64,000 nucleotides of DNA from Mytilus trossulus (lineage: Eukaryota; Mollusca; Bivalvia; Mytilida; Mytilidae). The stretch covers positions 69,537,999-69,601,998 of the forward strand of contig NC_086382.1 in NCBI RefSeq assembly GCF_036588685.1. The letters run 5' to 3'. Below are positions 23,601 to 33,102 of this stretch, one piece after another. The stretch's first letter is position 1; every line of letters starts with the position of its first letter. The notes under the pieces are model-generated. The model was given only the letters and a program-made list of their open reading frames with translations, ran no database searches and was not told where the DNA came from. The position numbers and the translations under genes were made by a program.

Positions 23601-25924
23601 TGATGCGTTTTCACATTCATCACTCGACAATTTCCTGTTTACTGAACACTTGCATATTTTAACACTATTAATATTATCCACTTGCGGCGGGGGTATCATC
23701 AGTGAGCAGTAGCTCGCAGTTTCACTTGTTGAAACTTATATCGAAATAGCATTATGAGGAAATGATAAACGGACATTTCTATTAAGAGATGGAGAGATAA
23801 CTTATACCGAAATGACATTGTATGTATATCTGTTGCAGCACCTCTTACTGTCTGCCAAGGAGCAGAGTTGACTCTCCAGTGTGATGCTGATGAAACAATT
23901 ATGGTTGCCGAGGCTACGTATGGGGATATAACTTGTGATGGCGATATCCGTGCTAGTCCGTCTACATGTACAGATACAGGTGCCACTGTCAGTGTTCAGA
24001 CATTGTGTGATGGCAAAATATCTTGTACATTCACAGCCAATGATGCCACTTTCACAACCTCTGCATGTGCTACTGATAAGGCCGAAAACTTGATGGTCAG
24101 ATATAAATGCAAAGGTATATAATTATTTTTTCTAGATATTTCACGCTTTTACTTTTATATCGTGAACTAGATAGCCGGTATGTTACCATTGGGACATGGA
24201 TAAAAATAATGCATGTACTTTGCTTGAAAAATTCGCATATAAACTAAAAGTATGCACCATGAAACATCGTTCTTCTCTTTGTTTTTACATGTATGTAAGT
24301 CCACAAAACACATATCTTGTTGCATTTAATTTGTATCTATCTTGTTCTGTATTAAGGACTTTAGGATCTGATTCCCTTTTAATAAAGATGATTAAGTACG
24401 GAAAGGTTGGTTATACATTAGTGAGATAACAACCAAAAAAGAGACACTCCACTTAAGTGAAATAACAGCCAAGAAAGAGACACTCCGTCAAACAAAAGAC
24501 AGGTGTCTATACAATACATCAAGCTCTTATTTACCTGCGACTCTCTGCTGGCTACAAATAACATCGCAATCTAATTGAAATATAGACTTCTGATTTCTTC
24601 ATGCAAGTTACGATTAATCAATATTTTATAAAGATTGATAAAATCCTCATACCCGTAGCCAGGGGGACGAACCCCCTTGAAAACAAATAAGCACTGTTAA
24701 AGTCAATGTTCTGTTCGAATTGTGACTGTTAAAGTCATTTTCTACATGCCTTCCGGGCATTTATAATTACCAATGGTGTCTGATGCATGCGCAGTTCTTG
24801 TTGCACAGTCTTTACTTACCGATGTTTTGTTTTGCATACTGTTGGTCTTTTGACGCTTTTCGTTTTTTTATTCGCCATGGAGTTCTTTGGTATAATGTCT
24901 AACCTTTCTTCTACAAATAATACATTTTTTTTGTATTTAAGTAGAATGCCGTTAATTTCCATCAAAATATATAGAACGGATAGGCGCAAAGCGCAATGTC
25001 CAAGTCTAATATCTCTGAGCTATAATACCAGGGTAGTAGAAGTACGGAATCAAATAAGTGAAAACGCGTTACAATTAAAAGGATATTCTCGTAGATCCTC
25101 GTAGAATACAAACAATGAACTACTCTCGAGGAAATAAAATCAACTTTATTACACAGAAGTTCAAAGCTAAATTAAAAAGGTGCCAGGTTTATCAGAGGGA
25201 CATTCTCACTCATAAGTCTAAAATAATCTGAAAACGCCATGTTTAAAAAAAAAGACAAACAATGGTTCACAAAACGCAACACAAGAAACCAAAGATAAAA
25301 CAGCACGAACTTCCCAAAAACTTTGGGGTGATACCAGGAGCACCGGAAATTTAGCAGATCCTGCTCCACATGTGGCACCCGTAGTGCTGTTAATGTTATT
25401 ACAAACTCGGTAATACGTAATTGTTATGATCTTTATTACAAAACAATTTGAAATTCGATTACGTTATTAATTAATAAGAAAATTTCTGGAAAGTCTTAAG
25501 ACATGTCTGAATGATCGATAAATTAGTTGTGATGGTGAATTAAAAACATATATAAATGCATTCATGATATAAGTATTTTGAAAACTATTATTTAACCCAA
25601 CCGTCACAGCCGTGACATCAAGGTATAGAAAAAACAACACCAATTTTTCTTGATATAAAACCGTGTGTATTGTACATGAAATTTCTTTATTTCTTAGATA
25701 ACAGAGCTTTTGCCAGTTATGGAGAAACTGCAGAAATAAGCTGTCCAACTGATACAAAGATTGAGATTACAAAACCTGTGTGTAGCCCTTCACCATGTAC
25801 ACCTGATATCCAGACTGCCTGTAATGGGAAAACAGAATGTACTGTTGAAGGACCGACGATGGCATTTGTTGAAGGGACGTGCATGGAACCACGAGTTAAA
25901 GTCGAATGGAAGTGTGTCCCGTAA
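20624..25924 (+). CDS. Secreted SUEL-type (rhamnose/galactose-binding) lectin, 213 aa
   Basis: Three exons: 20624-20762, 23839-24114 and 25698-25924, with GT-AG introns, both in phase 1. Exon 1 encodes a signal peptide (residues 1-18, hydrophobic VFVIVLLAIVLVTV) and a basic linker rich in Gly, Lys and His (about 19-41). Exon 2 is a complete SUEL/Gal_Lectin-type domain with eight cysteines, starting 'LTVCQGAELTLQC' and ending 'MVRYKC'. It includes 'ATYGD' at the place of the sugar-contact YG motif. Exon 3 encodes a second, shorter domain with seven cysteines; the first family cysteine is not there ('ASYGETAEISC'). Proteins of this family bind rhamnose or galactose outside the cell and are often used in invertebrate immunity; that role here is inference. 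AATAAA lies 160 bp after the stop. A 5'UTR intron is possible because TTTTCAG precedes the start by about 30 bp. Confidence 0.85.
22250..22483. mobile_element. MITE-like element in lectin intron 1
   Basis: It starts GGGACGACATCAAAAG and ends with the reverse complement. The inverted arms run about 36 bp each, to 'ATGTAGGATAAAA'. Length is 234 bp. No clear target duplication and no coding capacity. Confidence 0.65.
22622..23062. mobile_element. Palindromic MITE with TA target duplication in lectin intron 1
   Basis: The left arm begins GAATCATATTCAAAACAG and the right arm ends with its reverse complement. The dinucleotide TA flanks both sides (22620-22621, 23063-23064). Arms of about 165 bp are nearly identical, down to 'GTGGGGTCACCAAAGGTT', leaving a spacer of about 115 bp. 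TA duplication suggests Tc1/mariner-type mobilisation. No transposase. Confidence 0.8.
23069..23695 (+). repeat. Bivalve repeat: GTCC-rich leader plus three 169-bp tandem units
   Basis: 'GGGGGGTATACTGTTTTACC' leads into a TCTGTCCGTCCGTC tract. It is followed by three tandem units of 169 bp, each containing 'TTTTCTCAGGAACTACA', 'AAGTCAGCTATACCGTGTGA' and 'GAACACTTG' (starts near 23183, 23352, 23521). The reading frames here (197 and 132 aa) arise from the repeat and show no conserved protein feature. I recognise the leader as a common bivalve repeat. Confidence 0.8.
24115..25697. other. Lectin intron 2, with dispersed repeat
   Basis: 25160-25440 contains 'GCAGATCCTGCTCCACATGT' followed by GGCACCC, a landmark shared with 42890-42935 (reverse-type dispersed mussel repeat, called R3 here). 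24655-24680 has a small AGCCAGGGGG/CCCCCTTG hairpin. Nothing else was recognised. Confidence 0.5.
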
Positions 25925-26083
25925 ATAAACAGATCTATATTTATCACTATTCATACCTTGTGTACCCCTTTTGAGAAGAAACAACCCAATTGTGATGTCT
26001 TATTAAAGTGTGTTTTCCTTTTTTGTTGAATTGAACAAAACATCATATTAATCATTTGTTATTTTACATACATTTGTACTTTT

Positions 26084-26089
26084 AATAAA
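26084..26089 (+). terminator. AATAAA polyadenylation signal of the lectin gene
   Basis: AATAAA lies 160 bp after the lectin stop codon, in the expected orientation. A likely 3' end signal; transcript evidence is absent. Confidence 0.5.
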
Positions 26090-26735
26090 AAGAATGAAAA
26101 GTTAAATGATTTCTTTATAGATGTTTCCATTTCGCTTTTGACTGAAAGTCACATAGATAACTTAATGTATAGTGATTTGTTTACTGATATTGCGACAACG
26201 TGTTAAATATATTTATGATAAAGGGATAGCAGAGTTACCTGGATCTCAAACATGCCAAATATAACTTTTGAAGTATTTTAAATAAAAACATTAAAAACAA
26301 ATCACATGGAATTGAGAAAGTATCAAATCTTTAAAAAAAAACATCAAAAGAGAATCACTTGAAAATCGACCAGTAATATTGCTACCATTAGTAAAGGTTA
26401 TATTATACAAAGGATCATATAGCATATAGTTCAGATGAGGAATAAGTATCAAACATAAGAAAAGGAGATGATACTATAAGAGCAACCAACCAATCGTTAG
26501 TTGAAGAAAAGAAATAAACAACGCATGTCAAACCACAAAACAAAAAACTACCCCCCCCCCCAAAAAAAACCCCAATCAATCCAAACTTTATCAAACGAAA
26601 AGTCACACATCAGCAAAAAGACCCCCCGGCCCCCATAAATAAAAGAATCAGAACCCCACACAGAACCAAGGATGACGTTTCATGTTGTGGAAGCTAAACA
26701 TTTCATGCTGCATCAGTCTACCAGTCTAAATACGT
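26090..26735. other. Intergenic stretch, nothing recognised
   Basis: AT-rich sequence with C- and A-runs (near 26550). No supported feature. Confidence 0.4.
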
Positions 26736-26838
26736 ATATATATATATATATATAATCCGGCGAGGGAAGAACAAAATATTTGCAAAAGCAAATTTACAGA
26801 TCTAACATTGTTGGGTTCATGTTTAGACGAGTTGTATA
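26736..26838 (+). repeat. (TA)n and partial SINE copy
   Basis: A TA run is followed by 'CCGGCGAGGGAAGAACAAAA', GCAAATTTACAGATCTAACA and 'TTTAGACGAGTTGTATA'. These are the reverse complement of the segment at 29526-29605 in the SINE copies. The tRNA-like part is missing. Confidence 0.7.
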
Positions 26839-27623
26839 TTTATATATACAACGTCTGAATAATAGTCAACGATTTTTCCCACGAGGGCGCTGGATCGTTA
26901 CAAGTAACGATACATGTACACAATAAAATAAATTATATAAACGCCTAAAAAGTGTACATAACAACACCAATAACATAAAAAGGAACTATAAATGTAATTA
27001 TTTATAAATATTTCGGATAACAGATATCCTTCATCGGATATATGATTGTGATGTTGAATGAATCAATTATCAGTCTACTTAGATTAAGCTGTTACAATCT
27101 TGAAATTTATACAATAAAAAAGTCAAACCGAACATCAGGTAAGACGCTTGCACAATTCTAAAAAATTGTTAAACACGACATAGGTTATATGACTAATTAC
27201 ATCAGAGAGTTCAAATATATGCTTTAAATAAAAATTATTATGTGCGATATGGACTAGCACAATTCTAAAGCTTTAACGGTGTCGACAATTATGATGTTAC
27301 AAGAAAGATTGCGTCAATAAGAATTCCAAATAAACAGCACTGAACGGTCTAAATTTGTTAATATTTCAGATTTGACAACGGTAGTATAGTTACATTAGAG
27401 TCTGCGATATTTAAAACAAACGGCCGTTAAAATATAATAATAAATTTTGACTAAAGTCAAATAGTTGAACGTGGCTTGGTACTTATACATCCCTCAAAAA
27501 ATAAAGCAATTTAAATTGTTATATTCAACAGATTTATTTAAGAGATGAGTAAGGTAACGAAATAGAAACAGACTGTAATAATAAGTAATATAACCCAGAT
27601 GTGAAGCACTGCATGGTGTCGAA

Positions 27624-29215
27624 CTACATCTTTTCATTTATCCCATTTGGTGCCAAAGTTGTTAATTTTCTTATCCAAAATCTTTCCCGAGTAAGTCTAT
27701 CCTCCCTAGACCAAGCAGAGTTGTGGTCAATGATTGTAATGGTCAGTCGATTGAGGTCTGCCTTGGTGTGGCCAGGGGATCTCAAATGTCGACAAAGAGG
27801 GAGGTCTGGCTTGCATTGGTAGTCGCTACGATGACCGTTCATTCGTTTGTGAAACGGCGTTCATTCGTTTGTGAAACGGCTGTTCTGACTCGCCAACATA
27901 CTGTTTACCACATTTACACTGTAGGAGATACACAACATTTGTAGTCTTGCAATTAACATTGTAAAATATGGTGTATTCTGTACCAGTGGAGTGACTGTTA
28001 AAAGTCTGGGTAATCAATATTTTTTTGCAAGTCAGTCATCGTTTGTTTCCACAACCCTTACAAGAGCCCACTGACGAAGAGTCTGCCTGAGAGGATAACT
28101 CAGCTCTCACCAGCAAGTCTTTAATGCTTTTGGGCCTACGGAAAGCCAGTACAGGTGGATCATGAAAGATCTTGGATAGTTTAGGATGTTTTTCGATATC
28201 TTTCCAACTTTCACGGATAAGGTGAGATAAGTTGTCAAATTTTGGATGGTAAGTCAACACAAAAGGCACCCTCCTGTTGACCTTTTTGACTTTATATTGT
28301 AAAAGTGCATCTCGGCTGATGTTGTAAGCACGAGAAAAACCTTTATCAATGTTTTTTCTTTTGTAGCCCCGATGTTTGAGGTGACCGCGAAGTTCTTGTA
28401 ATCGTTTTTTTGGCAACTTCATTGGTGGAGTAAATCCTTTTTATTCGTATGGCCTGGCTGTAGGGAATGCTCTTGGTGCAATGTTTAGGGTGACAGCTCA
28501 AAGGAGACAGATATTGATGTTTGTCTGTGGGCTTTCAATACAGATCTGTAAATATGTTTGCATCCCTCACTTGCGTTGTAAAGTCAAGAAATGTGATCAG
28601 AGTCAGATATTTCATATGTGAATTTTATTGAGGGATGGGCATCGTTGGCATGTTGAATAAACAAATTTAGTTCTTGTTCAGTATTATCCCACTTCATGTC
28701 AATATCGTCAATAAATCGGAACCAAGAGAGGGGTTGATAAAGGGAATAATTGAGAAACCTCTGTTCTAATTTCCCCATAAAAATATTGGCATAAGACGGG
28801 GCCATCTTTGTTCCCATTGCTGTTCCATTAACTTGGAGAAAGTGTTCACCATTGCATGTGAAGTTATTGCATTGTAATACCAAAGTTAAAAGCTGGATGA
28901 GACATTCAGTTGGTGGATGTAAGGTGTTACGAGAGTTCCAGACTTCCCTACAGACTTCAATATCATCGTCATGGGGATGTTAGTATAGAGGGAGGTAACA
29001 TCAAGAGAGACAAGGATCGTTTCAGGTGGGAGAGGGTTCAAAGATTCCATTTTTTTAAGATAATGTGTTGTGTCTTGTATATATGATGGTAAATTTTCGA
29101 CATGTGGTCTGAGATGAAAGTCAATAAATTCTGATATTTTCTCTGTAGGGTGGTCATTGGCGGACACAATTGGTCTACCTGGATGATTGACACTATGTAT
29201 TTTGCGCAGAAGTAT
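27624..29215 (-). pseudogene. Penelope-like retroelement (reverse transcriptase + GIY-YIG endonuclease), broken
   Basis: On the minus strand the pieces fall in the order of a Penelope-like protein but in different frames: '[17 protein letters not shown]' and '[14 protein letters not shown]' (29215-28886), '[17 protein letters not shown]' and 'RFIDDIDM' with the catalytic DD (28883-28584), 'DLYSKPTDKHQYLSPLSCHP' (about 28540-28480), 'RRVPFVLTYHPKFDNLSHLI' (about 28290), the GIY-YIG start 'VVYLLQCKCGKQYVGESEQP' (about 27930-27870), then 'GHRSDYQCKPDLPLCRHLRS' and the C terminus (27842-27624). Such proteins copy RNA into DNA and nick the target. Frameshifts, including an exact 22-bp duplication, and a TA repeat where the N terminus should begin show this copy is dead. 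Confidence 0.85.
27836..27879. repeat. Exact 22-bp tandem duplication breaking the GIY-YIG domain
   Basis: CGTTCATTCGTTTGTGAAAC plus GG occurs twice back to back (27836-27857 and 27858-27879). As 22 is not a multiple of three, the endonuclease frame shifts here; removing one unit would join the two endonuclease segments in frame. Confidence 0.95.
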
Positions 29216-29232
29216 ATATATATATATATATA
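29213..29232. repeat. (TA)n repeat at the truncated N terminus of the Penelope-like element
   Basis: A TATATA run replaces the place where the N-terminal part of the reverse transcriptase should be. Sequence to its right shows no Penelope similarity that I can see. Confidence 0.7.
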
Positions 29233-29525
29233 CGAGTCTAAATTGAAAACTACGTTCAAACCTATGACTGCGTTTGATAAAAACCTCAATTTTTATACGT
29301 GTGCATGTCAAACAAATTTCGTTGTAGAAGGGTCTAAAAACAGCACAAACAACATTTTCCAAAAGACCAAAAGAGTGAAAAAGTATATTTAAACAAAACG
29401 CATTTGACTACCAGGTCGAACAACTGATGTTCTTTAACCCTGCTGACTGCCATTGGCGATTGCCAAATAAAATTGATCACAAGATGTAACAAAATGGATC
29501 TTAATATATATATATATATATATAT

Positions 29526-29765
29526 ACAACTCGTCTAAACATCAACCCGACAATGTTAGATCTGTAAATTTGCTTTCGCAAATTTTTGGTTCTTCCCTCG
29601 CCGGGATTCGAACCCATGCTACTGTGATATCGTGACACCATCGCCTGCACTGCAGCCGTCCCGCTAGACCACACGACCACCTGGCCATGTGTAACCTTTC
29701 CACGTCAGTTTTAATCTAGCGGCGTACTACAGTACATGATATATAAGGCATGAAGATGTTATTGT
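29526..29765 (-). repeat. tRNA-derived SINE, copy 1
   Basis: The minus strand has a tRNA-like core (29684-29601) with an A-box-like 'TGGTCTAGCGGG' (29671-29660) and B box 'GGTTCGAATCCC' (29614-29603). These are the internal RNA polymerase III promoter boxes. The ends of the core do not pair as an acceptor stem, so this is not a tRNA gene. A TA run lies at its 3' end. A second copy is at 29939-30208. Confidence 0.75.
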
Positions 29766-29938
29766 TACAGATCAGCTAAATTATCTATAGTAAAGGATCC
29801 TACAAATTAATGTAAGATACAGTCACAGAAAATAATTATATTCATAAGTACGTCTGAGTCAGTGACAACCCTACAACAGATGTATCCATCGGATCGCCAT
29901 CAATGATGGTGATACATGGCTGTGTACATAATGTATAT

Positions 29939-30208
29939 ACAACTCGTCTAAACATCAACTCAACAATGTTAGATCTGTAAATTTGCTTTCGCAAATTTTT
30001 GGTTCTTCCTTCGCCGGGATTCGAACCCATGCTACTGTGATATCGTGACACCAAATCGCCTGCACTGCAGCCGTCCCGCTAGACCACCCGACCACCTGGG
30101 CTCTAAAAAAAAAAGAGCTTTCGCTGGCCATATGTTACCTTTCCACGTCAGTTTTAATCTAGCGGCGTACTACAGTACATGATATATAAGGCATGAAGAT
30201 GTTATTGT
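29939..30208 (-). repeat. tRNA-derived SINE, copy 2
   Basis: Nearly identical to copy 1, with the tRNA-like core at 30099-30014. It differs by an extra 'CTCTAAAAAAAAAAGAG' hairpin after the core (on the plus strand near 30100) and by AA inserted after 'GTGACACCA'. The extra hairpin may be the fuller ancestral form. Confidence 0.75.
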
Positions 30209-31674
30209 ATATATATATATATTTACGACTTTGCCTTTGGTCTTACAGGATATTGTCTCAAAACCAATCAATATTTCAGATATGTTTAACCACACGCCAC
30301 ATTCTACAAGAGACTGTTAAGTCAGGATCTGAGTGGCAGGATCTGAACGGTTGTCGTTGACTCATGTCTGCCATATTTTTGTTCGTAGATTGGATTATTA
30401 TAAGCTATGCCGTTAGCTTTTTTACTAAATTGTTTCATAATTCTTATAACGGGGTTCTTTTATAGTATAATAATGTGAGTCTTCATTGTCGAAGACCATA
30501 CGGTGACATATACGGAATTAAATAAAAATAACAGAGTTTTATGAGTTAACATGTATATAGTTAAGATGGCATACTATATTAGAGTATGAGTGGGAGTATT
30601 ATATGGGATATGGCTTAATTGAACACACTTTGTTATAGTATAACTATAGAAACTTTAAAGAAACCATAAAAAACTAAAATATACAATAATATGACATTGA
30701 AAGAAATAATCGAGGCCATAAGTTACGTTTTAACAAATAAGTAATGTTCAAAACGTCAAATGGATCAGACACACGTTTTACAATTTAAAAACGTATCAGC
30801 CAAAACAACAAGAAATATACACATTAATATTATAAATTCAGCTATAATGAATTTCTATAATTTTTGTCACTTCTTCAAAATTACAATAATAAATGCACGC
30901 AATATATCTCACATTTTTACAGAAAGCAACCATCAACAACCACTGGATTTCAGGTTCCTGTTTTTTTTGTAGTATCATTCGGACCTTCGCATGTAATCTA
31001 ACAATCGAACTCACATGTACACGTAGTACAAATAAAAACGTTTCGTACATTAATTTGATTATCATTTCATCATTTAAATTTCTGTATATACGAAGTAGGA
31101 ATTTTGTTTTGAATATTTATGTCTAGTAATAACATCTACAAACAATGATAATCGTATTTAAAGATTACGGATCAATCAACCTTAGATACCTGTTAAATAT
31201 TAGCACTTATATTACATGTAAAACGAAACTAAGGGTCTACATTCTAACCTGAGTTAAAACCCTTTACAACGCAGGGGCATGGAAATTTTCAAAATACATC
31301 GTGTGTAACGGAAAGATGGAACGACAAATGCATTTAAACTAATACCTCGATATAATCGTTTTCACTATTTAAAGAATATGTGTAATTCCAAACGAATATA
31401 TAATATTGTAATCTAAACATTATGATAATCGTTTATACAAACAAAGTACAACTACGGCACTTAAGGACCGAGCCTGAGGAACGAGCACATAGCTACATAG
31501 CTACTAATAAGCTGAATTTATAATAAAGCTGTGAAAAGGAATAATGTACATCAAAACTCACAGTGTTGGAGGACTAGAATAATCGCCATTCTGTCAAAGT
31601 TCAAGGTATGCGCAATTGTCAATCGTTTTTTGCTTACTGCTTAGAATATATAATTTTATAATCAAAAGTGTGGT
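30209..31674. other. Intergenic stretch, nothing recognised
   Basis: AT-rich sequence with a TA run at about 30208-30222. Candidate frames here overlap one another on both strands and lack protein-like features. Confidence 0.45.
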
Positions 31675-31835
31675 AATATAAAAGAAGATATGTTATGATT
31701 GCCAATGATACAACTCTTCACAAGAGCCTAAATGACATAGAAATTAACAACTAACGGTTACGGTACGGGCTTCAACAATGATCAAGTCATACCACATAGA
31801 CAGCTATTTAACTACTAATCAAAGGCTAAAAACCT
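31675..31835 (-). repeat. Degenerate partial copy of repeat R1
   Basis: 'AAGAAGATATGTTATGATTG' and 'GGGCTTCAACAATGATCAAG' mark a diverged reverse copy lying 170 bp before a forward copy. Confidence 0.7.
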
Positions 31836-32003
31836 ATGTGGTGTCGAATTAAATCTTTGCAGCCTTTTTTTAAAACGCTTTGACACACTTTTTATATTAT
31901 ATGTTAACTTTGTCTCGTCATAAATATTTAGAAATATTCGCCGCTACATGCAAGTTTAATAAGTAAATAGAAATACAATTATCAATAAATTAAGTTTGAT
32001 CTC

Positions 32004-32503
32004 AGATCTGTTCTTTGTGTCTTTTTGTGTCGGGATGTATAAGTACCCGGCCACGTCAACTTGTATGTTTATCCATCTGATGAGTTAGGAGTTAAGCCTT
32101 TTTCAACTGATTTTTATAGTTCGTTCTTATGTTGTACTGTTATACCACTGTCCCAGGTTAGGGGGAGGGTTGGGATCCCGCTAACATGTTTAACCCCGCC
32201 ACATTATTTATGTATCTGCCTGTCCCAAGTCAGGAGCCTGTAATTCAGTGGTTGTCGTTTGTTTATGTGTTACATATTTGTTTTTCGTTCATTTTTTTTA
32301 TATAAATAAGGCCGTTAGTTTTCTCGTTTGAATTGTTTTACATTGTCTTATCGGGGCCTTTTATAGCTGACTATGCGGTATGTGCTTTTCTAATTGTTGA
32401 AGGCCGTACGGTGACCTATAGTTGTTTTAAATGTCTGTGTCATTTTGGTCTCTTGTGGACAGTTGTCTCATTGGCAATCATACCACATCTTCTTTTTTAT
32501 AAG
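32004..32503 (+). repeat. Mussel dispersed repeat R1, near full-length, forward
   Basis: From 'CAGATCTGTTCTTTGTGTC' through 'AAGTACCCGGCCACGTC', 'GGGGGAGGGTTGGGATCCCG', 'CAGGAGCCTGTAATTCAGTG' and 'GAAGGCCGTACGGTGACC' to 'CATACCACATCTTCTTTTTT'. This copy is used as the reference for the other R1 entries. Confidence 0.85.
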
Positions 32504-33102
32504 TATTTGTAAACACAAGTCATCATCGACATAAAGATAATAATTCTAAATAAAGAAAACGAGAAATCTATTCTGATGTTTTTTTTTCACAAACCGTATT
32601 GTCTAGTTCTTTACAATTTGTAAGACTCTCAGAAACAGTCTACTATCATCATACACGATTGTAGAAACATGTCAAATTGAATATTTTTTCATTTATTGAC
32701 TGCTTTTCGATATCACATTTTTTTATTCAGTTTCAGTCCTGTGTACTATAGGCACAAAATATATGTCTACAAGACCAAATCTCTACATTAGAATTACATT
32801 TAACTGGGTCGATAAAAATGTAAAGTACACATAATTTCAATGTATATCATAAAATGATTTGCATAACAACCTTATATTGAAAGTTAAACTTAGTCAATTA
32901 AGGATTTATACCCGTCTATTTTTAAAAATGGGTATTTAAAAAGTGCTATTATTAAATTTTGCGCAGAGATCTTTTTATTTAATGTTTTCAATTAAAAAAT
33001 GGTATAATAACACGTCTTCTGATTGGCTGAAAGATTTTTGTCTATCAGCTCATACACCATTTTGTCTTATTTTGTATATCTTTCTAATAAGAACTTGGAA
33101 AG
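32504..33102. other. Upstream region of K2P copy 1
   Basis: No gene. A CCAAT-type box in reverse (GATTGG, about 33018-33023) lies 80 bp before the start codon. Identity with the upstream region of copy 2 is limited to about 11 bp (AACTTGGAAAG) directly before the ATG, so the promoters differ. The function of the box is inference. Confidence 0.35.

Noticed and set aside
23069-23712. Overlapping 197-aa and 132-aa frames with internal repeats
   Set aside because: Produced by the 169-bp tandem repeat lying in a lectin intron. Frames overlap and have no domain.
29601-30099. Two possible tRNA genes on the minus strand
   Set aside because: A and B boxes are present but the acceptor stem does not pair and both copies sit in the same repeat unit, so they are tRNA-derived SINEs.
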